Below are positions 1-5,246 of a stretch of 5,505 nucleotides of DNA, piece by piece. Positions within the stretch are counted from its first letter, which is position 1; each line of letters begins with the position of its first letter. The stretch is from Spirochaetaceae bacterium. GTDB taxonomy: Bacteria; Spirochaetota; Spirochaetia; Treponematales; Treponemataceae. Position numbers and translations under genes: made by a program. Below the pieces are notes generated by a model. The model was not told the DNA's origin. It ran no database searches and saw nothing but the letters and a program-made list of their open reading frames with translations. The stretch spans positions 1-5,505 of the forward strand of contig JAISVD010000088.1 of the NCBI GenBank assembly GCA_031271875.1. The letters are read 5' to 3'.

Positions 1-381
1 ATCCATTATGATTTTCTGGTAACGGAAAAACAGGTTACCGCAGGGGGCATGACTTTCTCCAGTATATCGGTCGAACTTCCCCCGAGAAAACTTGCCAGTT
101 CCTTTATGAATTCATTTGCAGATTCGGATAAAGTTATGATAAACTTCTTTGATCTGCTGAAACTTTTGACAGAAATGGCATCCATCCGGACAATAGTATG
201 GAGACTTGCGAGTGAAGTAAAGAAAACGCAGCGGAGGGTCAATGCTCTGGATAAAATGGTTATTCCCCAGACAGAAGAAACCAAAAAGTATATCGAGGGT
301 GTTCTCGAAGAGCGCGAACGGGAGAATGTATTTGTGCTGAAGACCTTAAAGGCTAAGCAGGGAGGAGATGCGCGGAGATGA
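1..381 (+). CDS. atpD: V-type ATP synthase subunit D, 5'-truncated by the window edge
   Basis: The frame is open from base 1 to the TGA at 379-381 and gives about 126 residues of the C-terminal part of the V/A-type ATPase central-stalk subunit D. In this family, subunit D forms the rotor shaft that couples the catalytic A/B head to the membrane ring. Family-like segments are the SVELPP stretch near the window start and the long helical end containing RRVNALDKMVIP, KYIEGVLEERERENVF and LKTLKAKQ, which matches the C-terminal coiled-coil arm. Full-length subunit D is about 200 residues, so roughly the first 40% lies outside the window. The ATG at 49 is internal and not the start. No I or K subunit gene follows, so D is the last ATPase gene here, as in operons that end A-B-D. 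The stop overlaps the next gene's ATG by four bases (ATGA). Confidence 0.93.
   Translation: MHYDFLVTEKQVTAGGMTFSSISVELPPRKLASSFMNSFADSDKVMINFFDLLKLLTEMASIRTIVWRLASEVKKTQRRVNALDKMVIPQTEETKKYIEGVLEERERENVFVLKTLKAKQGGDARR
361..367 (+). promoter_or_regulatory. Ribosome binding site for the UspA-like gene, inside atpD
   Basis: GGAGGAG lies ten bases before the ATG at 378 and within the last codons of atpD. With the ATGA stop/start overlap it suggests translational coupling of the two genes. The spacing is slightly long, so re-initiation by terminating ribosomes may contribute. Confidence 0.6.
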
Positions 382-866
382 TAAAACCCCTTTTTCAGAA
401 TGTACTTATTAATGTAAACAGTACTGAAGCGTCGATTCACGCTGTCCAGTACGGTATTTTAATGGCAAAGCTGTACCGCTGTAACCTTAAAGCGGTCTAT
501 GTTGTTGATACAGCAACATTGAAACAACTGACACTGAATAAATTCTTCGTTGAGGAGGAGAGCAATGAATATGAAACGAATCTGCTCTCCGACGGCGCCG
601 GGTATCTGAAGTATGTCGAAGAGCTTGGAAAGGAGAAAAAGGTTCCTATCGAGACTGAAATACGAAGGGGCGCCATCTGGTCAGAGGTGATAACCGCTGC
701 GGAGGAAAAACAGGCGGGACTTATCCTTCTTGGCGGGTGGGAACGGGACCTGGCGGACCAGCGGGATGTACTTTCCACTTCATACAGGAAGATACTGCTC
801 AACGCGCGCTGTTCAGTTCTGATCGTGAAGGAAAAACAAATAGAACAGTTGTACAAACTTGCTTAA
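378..866 (+). CDS. UspA-like universal stress family protein
   Basis: This encodes 162 residues with the alpha/beta layout of the universal stress protein family: a first strand FQNVLINVNSTEAS (residues 6-19), a helix over about 20-35, the strand LKAVYVVD (37-44), a variable middle, GAIWSEVITAAEEKQAGLILLGG (98-120, the conserved helix-strand) and the last strand CSVLIVK (145-151). Length is typical for a single-domain Usp. The glycine-rich nucleotide loop of ATP-binding members (G-2x-G-9x-G-S/T after the fourth strand) is not recognisable: after GG at 119-120 the segment is charged and lacks the later glycines. I infer a non-ATP-binding or divergent member. The start is fixed by the overlap with atpD and the upstream GGAGGAG. 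Its position behind a rotary ATPase gene hints at a link to energy stress, but that is only context. Confidence 0.82.
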   Translation: MIKPLFQNVLINVNSTEASIHAVQYGILMAKLYRCNLKAVYVVDTATLKQLTLNKFFVEEESNEYETNLLSDGAGYLKYVEELGKEKKVPIETEIRRGAIWSEVITAAEEKQAGLILLGGWERDLADQRDVLSTSYRKILLNARCSVLIVKEKQIEQLYKLA

Positions 867-875
867 AATTGTTCC

Positions 876-880
876 GGAGG
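876..880 (+). promoter_or_regulatory. Ribosome binding site that fixes the 887 start
   Basis: GGAGG sits six bases before the ATG at 887, the ideal spacing. The same frame is open upstream to 737, but that part lies inside the UspA-like gene. This site decides for the shorter protein. Confidence 0.8.
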
Positions 881-886
881 AAAAAA

Positions 887-1297
887 ATGCGGGTAGCAAT
901 TCTCCATTTTCTGCCATCAGGCAGGGATAAAAATGAAAAAATTATCAGGAATCTTGAAAACGGTGCTGCGGCCAAGGGGCATCAGGTTACCGTCTATAAC
1001 GGAATAAAGGATACATCCAATATAAAGCTCTCCTTTTCGGAATATCTGGCGGTTATCGTACCGGTGACAGGTCTTTTCGGGGGCAAGCTGCCGCCGAGAC
1101 TTACGGAAGTCCTTGCCAACGCAGGAACCATCTCCGGCAAAAAAGGAGCCGCCCTTGTGGTTAAAGGCGGGTTTTCATCGGGAAAGACGTGCAGGAACCT
1201 CATGAAGGCGATGGAAGTGGAAGGGGTCAGACTTGACTACTTTGAGGAGGTTCTGGACGCGGACCACGCGACGGCGGTAGGGAAAAAACTGGGGTAA
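887..1297 (+). CDS. Small flavodoxin-fold-like protein of unknown function
   Basis: This encodes 136 residues, likely cytosolic, with no signal peptide or membrane segment. The pattern is that of a Rossmann/flavodoxin-like alpha/beta sandwich: strand MRVAILHF (1-8), a loop and helix (9-30), strand HQVTVY (32-37), strand YLAVIVPVTGLFGG (53-66), a helix RLTEVLANAG (71-80), strand KGAALVVKGG (86-95), and helix NLMKAMEVEG (104-113). The canonical flavodoxin phosphate loop (T/S-x-T-G-x-T) is missing after strand 1: the loop reads LPSGRDKN. FMN binding is therefore not supported. I cannot name a family. The start at 887 follows a strong Shine-Dalgarno site. It lies 20 bases after the UspA-like gene and 10 before the J-domain gene, so it is probably co-transcribed with both. 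Alternatives are an NADPH-reductase-like or Usp-related fold. Confidence 0.72.
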   Translation: MRVAILHFLPSGRDKNEKIIRNLENGAAAKGHQVTVYNGIKDTSNIKLSFSEYLAVIVPVTGLFGGKLPPRLTEVLANAGTISGKKGAALVVKGGFSSGKTCRNLMKAMEVEGVRLDYFEEVLDADHATAVGKKLG

Positions 1298-1307
1298 TGA
1301 AAGACAG

Positions 1308-2108
1308 GTGAAAGATTGTTATAAAATCCTTGGTGTTCCCCCTTCCGCTTCTGCGGCAGAGATAAAGCGTTCATTCAGACAGAAAGCAAAGCTCCTCCAC
1401 CCTGACCTTGCAGATACCGGCAGCAGGGACAGAGATGCTTTTCAGGAGCTGCTGAAAGCGTATGAGATACTCTCGGATGTGCAGCAACGGAGGGCTTTTG
1501 ATTCATCATATATGATGGGCAGGCAGTCCCGGAGTACGGAAGAGAAATTCGATTACCGTATGTGGCTGCTCTCCCGGAATGATGACAAAAACAGGGCAAT
1601 CCTCATATTTTTTGATCTCCTCCATGACCGCGAGGATGACGCGGTGGAGGAATATCGGGCGAGGCGCAATTCTCCTGAGGGGTTTACCCTCGCCGCCTGG
1701 TTCTCCCGGGAGGATTTTATGGATTGCGGGTTTATCCTCGCGGAGGAACTTTTTCTGCGGGGGGATTATTACGAGTCCTTTCTGCTGCTGGCGGAAATTA
1801 TCAGGCTCGAAAGAGAGCGGCCCTATTTTCACCATTTTTTTCCAGAAGTGATAAATCTCGCCAGGGATCTCTTGAAGAACCGGCTGGCCTATTCAGTCTG
1901 TGATGAGCTGGCCCTGGATTCGTGGGAGACAGCCCTGGACCTCGGGTTTTCCCGCAAGGATGAGGCGTTCTTTTTCCGGCGTATGGCGGAAGCCTATGAG
2001 CGGCTGGGAGATCAGTATACCGCTTCGGTCTGTCTGAAGGAGGCGCTCAGGCTTGATCCTGTCATGCCCGTGCCCCGGCAGATGAGGAAGCGGCTTGTTG
2101 AGGTGTAA
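1308..2108 (+). CDS. J-domain co-chaperone with C-terminal TPR-like repeats
   Basis: This encodes 266 residues. Residues 3-66 form a J domain: DCYKILGV at the start, the essential HPD tripeptide at 31-33, and AFQELLKAYEILSD at 44-57. J domains stimulate the ATPase of DnaK/Hsp70 through HPD. There is no Gly/Phe region, cysteine zinc finger or DnaJ substrate-binding C-terminus, so this is a class III J protein, not DnaJ itself. The rest is helical, with a TPR-like helix pair at about 141-170 and a good TPR match at 218-251 ending in LKEALRLDP. I infer that the TPR part selects clients or a partner. The start is a GTG: the frame has no ATG nearby and MKDCYKILGV is the expected beginning of a J domain. 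No clear ribosome binding site precedes it. It ends three bases before map. Confidence 0.88.
   Translation: MKDCYKILGVPPSASAAEIKRSFRQKAKLLHPDLADTGSRDRDAFQELLKAYEILSDVQQRRAFDSSYMMGRQSRSTEEKFDYRMWLLSRNDDKNRAILIFFDLLHDREDDAVEEYRARRNSPEGFTLAAWFSREDFMDCGFILAEELFLRGDYYESFLLLAEIIRLERERPYFHHFFPEVINLARDLLKNRLAYSVCDELALDSWETALDLGFSRKDEAFFFRRMAEAYERLGDQYTASVCLKEALRLDPVMPVPRQMRKRLVEV
2100..2105 (+). promoter_or_regulatory. Ribosome binding site for map, inside the J-domain gene
   Basis: GAGGTG covers the last codons of the J-domain gene, six bases before the map ATG at 2112. With only three bases between stop and start, the two genes are probably translationally coupled. Confidence 0.65.
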
Positions 2109-2111
2109 TGT

Positions 2112-2861
2112 ATGATTCGGCTTAAAAACCAGAAACAGATCGATGGAATACGGCGTTCATGTAAACTGCTTGCGGCTATGTACCGGGAGATTATTCCCCG
2201 GATACAGGCGGGAATGACCACTGCGGATATCGATGAACTCTGTACCGGTTTTATCGCCGCCCACGGCGGCGTACCGGCCTGGCACAGCGAAGGGTTTCCC
2301 GGCGCCGCCTGTGTCTCGGTGAACAATGAGGTTATACACGGGATTCCCTCCAAACGGCGGAAGATACATTCCGGGGATATTGTCTCCCTTGATGTGGGCA
2401 TAAACCTGGAGGGGTATATCAGCGACAGCGCCGTGACCATTCCCGTGGGGGAGATATCCGATGAGGCAAAGCGGCTGATATCCGTCACCGAGGAGTGCCT
2501 CTCGGCGGGGATCGGTGCGTGCAGGGCCGGTAACAGGATAGCGGACATCTCTTCTGCGGTGTATGAAGTCGCAAAAGCCGCGGGATTTGGGGTTGTGACC
2601 GATTTTTGCGGGCACGGTGTCGGGCTGAAGGTGCACGAGGACCCGCAGATACCAAACAGGCCCGGACGGGGGCCGAATCCGCGGATACAGCAGGGTATGG
2701 TGCTGGCGATTGAACCGATGATAAACCTCGGAACCGGGGACGTGCGGATCCTCGATGATGACTGGACCGTGGTAACCGCAGACGGCAGGCTTTCGGCTCA
2801 CGCTGAGCATACCGTGGCTGTTTTTGAGGATCATACGGAAATTCTGACAATTGAAGAGTAA
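2112..2861 (+). CDS. map: Methionine aminopeptidase, type I
   Basis: This encodes a complete 249-residue cytosolic metalloprotease that removes the initiator methionine from new proteins. The pita-bread fold motifs are all present. The catalytic histidine is H76 in NNEVIHGIP. The five metal ligands are D94 in SLDVG, D105 in YISDSA, H168 in CGHGVG, E201 in AIEPM and E232 in AEHT. A second conserved histidine, H175, lies in VHEDP. Length and motif spacing match bacterial type Ia enzymes, with no N-terminal SH3 or zinc-binding extension. The ATG at 2112 follows GAGGTG, and the N-terminal IRLKNQKQIDGIRRS is typical of the family. Nothing looks broken. It sits between a J-domain gene and htrA, a grouping I recall from treponemes, which suggests a protein-maturation cluster. 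Confidence 0.97.
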   Translation: MIRLKNQKQIDGIRRSCKLLAAMYREIIPRIQAGMTTADIDELCTGFIAAHGGVPAWHSEGFPGAACVSVNNEVIHGIPSKRRKIHSGDIVSLDVGINLEGYISDSAVTIPVGEISDEAKRLISVTEECLSAGIGACRAGNRIADISSAVYEVAKAAGFGVVTDFCGHGVGLKVHEDPQIPNRPGRGPNPRIQQGMVLAIEPMINLGTGDVRILDDDWTVVTADGRLSAHAEHTVAVFEDHTEILTIEE

Positions 2862-2945
2862 TTTTTTCATCCGGCGGCAAAAATAATGTAACTCCAGTGA
2901 AAATTTATTATTATTATAAGTAGAGCCATTTTATGGAGGATATGA
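2862..2945 (+). promoter_or_regulatory. AT-rich leader of htrA, possible promoter region
   Basis: This 84-base gap is the only sizeable one in the plus-strand block. It has no terminator hairpin, so read-through from map into htrA is possible. It contains four TTA repeats (2905-2916) followed by TAAG, with several overlapping -10-like hexamers such as TATTAT (2906-2911, 2912-2917). I find no convincing -35 at the right distance, so a separate htrA promoter is only possible. Extracytoplasmic stress genes often have their own promoter, which is why the region is flagged. Confidence 0.3.
2935..2940 (+). promoter_or_regulatory. Ribosome binding site for htrA
   Basis: GGAGGA is five bases before the ATG at 2946. 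A TGA directly upstream in the same frame (2943-2945) rules out any longer protein. The ATG at 2933 is in another frame and overlaps this site, so it is not used for htrA. Confidence 0.8.
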
Positions 2946-4421
2946 ATGACTTCATTCACGAGAAGATTTTTGGGCATAGGTGTTATCAGTGTACTTTGTA
3001 TCGCGCTGCTGTCCTTCTCCTGCTCCTCGGAGCCGGGTACGTCAAAAACAGCCTACGCCGATTCAGCGCCGGTGGTAAGCATACCAGCCGATGCGCTTGC
3101 CGTAACGGAGGCTTTGCAGAATTCATTCAGGGCCATATCGGACGGTGTTCTTCCTTCGGTCGTCGAAGTTGATGTGGTAGAGACAAAAACGGTGACTACC
3201 TCAAACCCCTTTGATATGTTTCCCTTCTTTTTCTTTGGTAATCCCCGAAGAAACGGTGAAGAGGATACACAGGAGTACAGACAGGAGGGACTTGGTTCGG
3301 GGGTCATCGTGCGGCGTACCGGAAATACACTGTATGTGTTGACAAACCAGCATGTTGTGGGGACAGCCGATGAGATTTCGATCAAACTGAACGACGGCAG
3401 GACCTTTACGGGAAAACTGGTGGGCACGGACGAACGCAAGGATATAGCCCTTGTATCCTTTGAGTCAAATGATATGGGTATTCCCGTTGCCGTCCTCGGC
3501 GATTCGACTACGGTGCATACCGGGGACATCTGTTTTGCCATGGGGGCACCGCTTGGTTTCTATGCTTCCGTTTCAATGGGTATTATCAGCGCCACAGGAC
3601 GTTCCGGCGGGTCTATCAATAATATAAGCGATTTTATCCAGACCGATGCGGCCATCAATCAGGGGAACTCCGGGGGACCGCTGGTAAATATTTATGGTGA
3701 GGTAATCGGCATAAATACCTGGATCGCCTCCCAGAGCGGAGGTTCCGTGGGGTTGGGATTTTCTATTCCCATAAATAATGTAAAGAACTCCATAGATTCA
3801 TTTATCAGCAGCGGAAAGGTCAATTACGGCTGGATAGGGGTTGCCCTGAATGATGCTGATGGGGACTACAAGAAGGCTATCGGCGCTGAAGGGAAAACAG
3901 GGGCACTTGTTTTGCAGATATATCTCGATTCCCCCGCAGCCAAGGGGGGAATGGAACCGGGAGACTATATTATCGCCCTCAATGGTAAACCGGTCAGGTC
4001 ACAGGATCAGCTTGTCCTTGAAGTGGGTGATCTGCAGGCGGGAGCAAAAGCGGACTTTACCGTTATCAGGAACGGTAAACAGCTGGACCTGACGATACAG
4101 ATTGCCGAGCGGAATGAGGCGTCAACAGCGGACAATTCAAAACTGTGGCCCGGTTTCATGCCTATGCAGATAACCGATGATATACGGAAACAGCTCTCCC
4201 TTGATTCAAAGATAACCGGTATTATTGCCGCAGGCATACAGCCCAAGAGTCCTGCGGCGGTAATGGGTGTGCAGGCGGGGGATATTATTACCAAGGTAAA
4301 TGATGCGCCTGTCAGTTCAGCGGCAGATTTCTATACCGCCCTGAGCAAAAGCGGGAATGAGGTCTCCTATGAGCTGTCACGGGAGGGACACTCGCTGTCA
4401 ACGGTGAAATATAAGAAGTAG
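2946..4421 (+). CDS. htrA: HtrA/DegP-type periplasmic serine protease with two PDZ domains
   Basis: This encodes a complete 491-residue envelope quality-control protease. It starts with a positively charged N-region (RR at 6-7) and a hydrophobic core at about 9-25. Signal cleavage could be before C26 (LLSFSC, a relaxed lipobox) or after AYA at 36-38. The trypsin-like domain spans about 60-290 with the triad H136 (LTNQHVVG), D166 (RKDIALV) and S242 (QGNSGGPL), all intact. A Phe-rich loop (MFPFFFFGNP, 91-100) matches the loop found near the same place in many HtrA proteins. PDZ1 covers about 295-388 and PDZ2 about 405-490. Family role: degrading or chaperoning misfolded exported proteins. DegP, DegQ and MucD share this architecture, so the exact orthologue is not decided. 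The gene follows map and ends before a strong terminator. Confidence 0.96.
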   Translation: MTSFTRRFLGIGVISVLCIALLSFSCSSEPGTSKTAYADSAPVVSIPADALAVTEALQNSFRAISDGVLPSVVEVDVVETKTVTTSNPFDMFPFFFFGNPRRNGEEDTQEYRQEGLGSGVIVRRTGNTLYVLTNQHVVGTADEISIKLNDGRTFTGKLVGTDERKDIALVSFESNDMGIPVAVLGDSTTVHTGDICFAMGAPLGFYASVSMGIISATGRSGGSINNISDFIQTDAAINQGNSGGPLVNIYGEVIGINTWIASQSGGSVGLGFSIPINNVKNSIDSFISSGKVNYGWIGVALNDADGDYKKAIGAEGKTGALVLQIYLDSPAAKGGMEPGDYIIALNGKPVRSQDQLVLEVGDLQAGAKADFTVIRNGKQLDLTIQIAERNEASTADNSKLWPGFMPMQITDDIRKQLSLDSKITGIIAAGIQPKSPAAVMGVQAGDIITKVNDAPVSSAADFYTALSKSGNEVSYELSREGHSLSTVKYKK

Positions 4422-4453
4422 TTTTCACCCTTCCCTCTTTTAATTTGAAGCGG

Positions 4454-4490
4454 AAAAAAAGACCACAGGGATATCCCTGTGGTCTTTTTT
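4454..4490. terminator. Strong bidirectional rho-independent terminator
   Basis: A 10-base arm GACCACAGGG (4461-4470) pairs perfectly with CCCTGTGGTC (4475-4484) across an ATAT loop. It is flanked by seven A (4454-4460) and six T (4485-4490), so the stem can extend to 16 pairs. The A-run becomes a T-run on the other strand, so it can stop htrA transcription from the left and the toxin/antitoxin transcript from the right. This fits the convergent gene layout. Confidence 0.93.
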
Positions 4491-4541
4491 ATCATATTCG
4501 TGTCCGCACACCGGGAATCGGCGGCTTTTTTTCTACTATGG

Positions 4542-4667
4542 TTATTTTGATAACCTTTTTGCCGCAGTTTTGTACACCATATCCCATTTGTCGAGGACTT
4601 TCACAGAACCGTCCAGCCTATCAAAATCCTTGCCAGCATCCGCTTCAAACTCAATCCGATAAGCCAT
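4542..4667 (-). pseudogene. Truncated RelE-like toxin
   Basis: The frame starts with ATG at 4667 (minus strand), overlapping the end of the antitoxin gene by 17 bases as in many type II toxin-antitoxin operons. The first 23 residues contain MAYRIEFEADAGKDF and DRLDGSVK, the beginning of RelE/ParE-type toxins (first strand and first helix). Intact RelE toxins are ribosome-dependent mRNA nucleases of about 85-95 residues. Here the frame stops after 41, and the part after residue 23 (VLDKWDMVYKTAAKRLSK) does not follow the usual course. The middle of the toxin seems to be missing and the core sheet and catalytic C-terminal region are absent, so I infer it is inactive. An extra base in the five-T run at 4556-4560 would extend the frame to about 58 residues, still short. 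The frame was read by hand from the minus strand. Confidence 0.7.
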
Positions 4668-4872
4668 TACGTTCTAAGACCTCATCAAGGGTATATGTTT
4701 TTGACCTTCCAGCCCGAACATTCTCCGCCCTTTGTTTTGCCAGATATATCATTTCAAGTTCACTGATTTTTTCCTGTACCGCTTCCTGTACATAATACGT
4801 TTTGGAACGGCCAGTCATATCCGCCAGATTATTCAACCGTTCCATCAGTTCTTCTGATATGCGAAAAGACAT
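4651..4872 (-). CDS. RelB-like ribbon-helix-helix antitoxin
   Basis: This encodes 73 residues starting with MSFRISEEL. The strand SFRIS (2-6), helix EELMERLNNLADMTG (7-21) and RSKTYYVQEAV (22-32) form the ribbon-helix-helix DNA-binding fold seen in CopG/RelB-type antitoxins. The tail with YLAKQRAENVRAGRSKTY and TLDEVLERNGL is typical of the RelE-neutralising end in this group. Such proteins bind both their toxin and their own operator. I chose ATG 4872 over the upstream TTG at 4890 because SFRIS is the natural family beginning. No Shine-Dalgarno site precedes either start, and a TGA in the same frame lies at 4918-4920. Its partner toxin is broken, so it is an orphan antitoxin. The reading frame itself is intact, so it may still repress or neutralise related toxins if expressed. 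Confidence 0.8.
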   Translation of the reverse strand: MSFRISEELMERLNNLADMTGRSKTYYVQEAVQEKISELEMIYLAKQRAENVRAGRSKTYTLDEVLERNGLSD

Positions 4873-4917
4873 TGAAATAAAGAGGAACAAAGGGGATGAA
4901 CAGTCTGGGAGGTCCGC

Positions 4918-5170
4918 TCAGACCGTAAGTACCGCGCTGATTTCATTCCCTTCTGAAGAGAGGGGGACAGTAAGTGTAGTCCCCCCACACAACGGGAAAA
5001 GGAAGCTCTGTCCCCAGAGTTTTAACGAGACCTGTATAATTTATCCTGGAATCACAGATAAGAAAACCAGTCGTATTTTCCGCCGACACGTCAGTAATTC
5101 CCGAAAGTATATCTTCTTCTATCTTTTTAAGATCTGAAAATTCCCGGGAAAACATGTTATATACCGGCAT
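4918..5170 (-). pseudogene. FIST sensory-domain protein, N-terminal remnant with frameshift
   Basis: The gene starts with ATG at 5170 (minus strand) behind a good AGGAG site. The open frame (75 residues, stop at 4943) begins MPVYNMFSREFSDL and continues with TTGFLICDSRINYTGLVK and TLGTELPFPVV, matching the beginning of FIST N domains, which usually read GILxCxSxFIxSGVVKAL then LPFxVVGCTTL. After V61 the expected GxTTL is found only in the next frame: GGTTLTVPLSSEGNEISAV. A one-base change in or beside the six-G run (4981-4986) would restore it. The restored frame then meets a TGA at 4918-4920 after VLTV, where FIST proteins would go on for some 300 residues. FIST domains are ligand-sensing modules, often attached to signalling outputs. 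Only the first fifth or so remains, so I call a pseudogene. A sequencing error could explain the frameshift but not the missing rest. Confidence 0.72.
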
Positions 5171-5174
5171 TTGT

Positions 5175-5181
5175 CTCCTTT
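5175..5181 (-). promoter_or_regulatory. Ribosome binding site of the FIST remnant
   Basis: On the minus strand AAGGAGA lies four bases before the ATG at 5170. It is the only good Shine-Dalgarno site in the right-hand minus-strand region and supports the 5170 start as the original start of the FIST gene. Confidence 0.6.
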
Positions 5182-5201
5182 CCGAATAAAAACAAGGGGA
5201 T

Positions 5202-5217
5202 TACATTCCTACATTCC
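5202..5217. repeat. Tandem 8-mer TACATTCC x2
   Basis: TACATTCC occurs twice back to back (5202-5209 and 5210-5217), lying between the possible -10 element and the ribosome binding site of the FIST remnant. It could be a leftover operator or chance duplication. No function is assigned. Confidence 0.5.
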
Positions 5218-5246
5218 TTTATACAGGAGTCGATAACTAATGTTAT
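5218..5246 (-). promoter_or_regulatory. Possible promoter for the FIST remnant
   Basis: On the minus strand TATAAA (5223-5218) matches five of six bases of the -10 consensus. ATAACA (5246-5241) matches four of six of the -35 consensus, with exactly 17 bases between. It lies about 48 bases before the FIST start. If used, it would also drive the antitoxin and toxin remnant downstream, since no terminator is visible in between. Short AT-rich matches like this are common by chance. Confidence 0.3.

Noticed and set aside
6..440. Minus-strand open frame of 144 codons at the left edge
   Set aside because: It is antisense to subunit D, which is clearly coding on the plus strand.
737..886. Upstream extension of the 887 gene to an ATG at 737
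   Set aside because: It overlaps the UspA-like gene almost wholly, and GGAGG six bases before 887 gives a clear start.
2157..2870. Long minus-strand open frame of 237 codons
   Set aside because: It lies antisense to map, whose metal ligands and motifs are all present. It has no recognisable motif and results from the codon use of map.
2844..2890. CTGACA and ATAATG as a promoter before htrA
   Set aside because: The distance between them is far more than 17 bases, so they do not form a standard pair.
4445..4795. Plus-strand open frame of 116 codons after htrA
   Set aside because: It reads through the terminator hairpin and antisense to the toxin and antitoxin genes, with low-complexity sequence and no motif.
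4870..4890. TTG at 4890 as the antitoxin start
   Set aside because: The extra residues FLFIS have no family counterpart, no ribosome binding site precedes it, and ATG 4872 gives the normal MSFRIS beginning.
4961..4986. Terminator from the GGGGGAC/GTCCCCC hairpin
   Set aside because: No T-run follows on either strand, and the arm encodes conserved FIST residues.
4802..5137. Plus-strand open frame of 111 codons
   Set aside because: It is antisense to the FIST remnant and has no ribosome binding site or family match.
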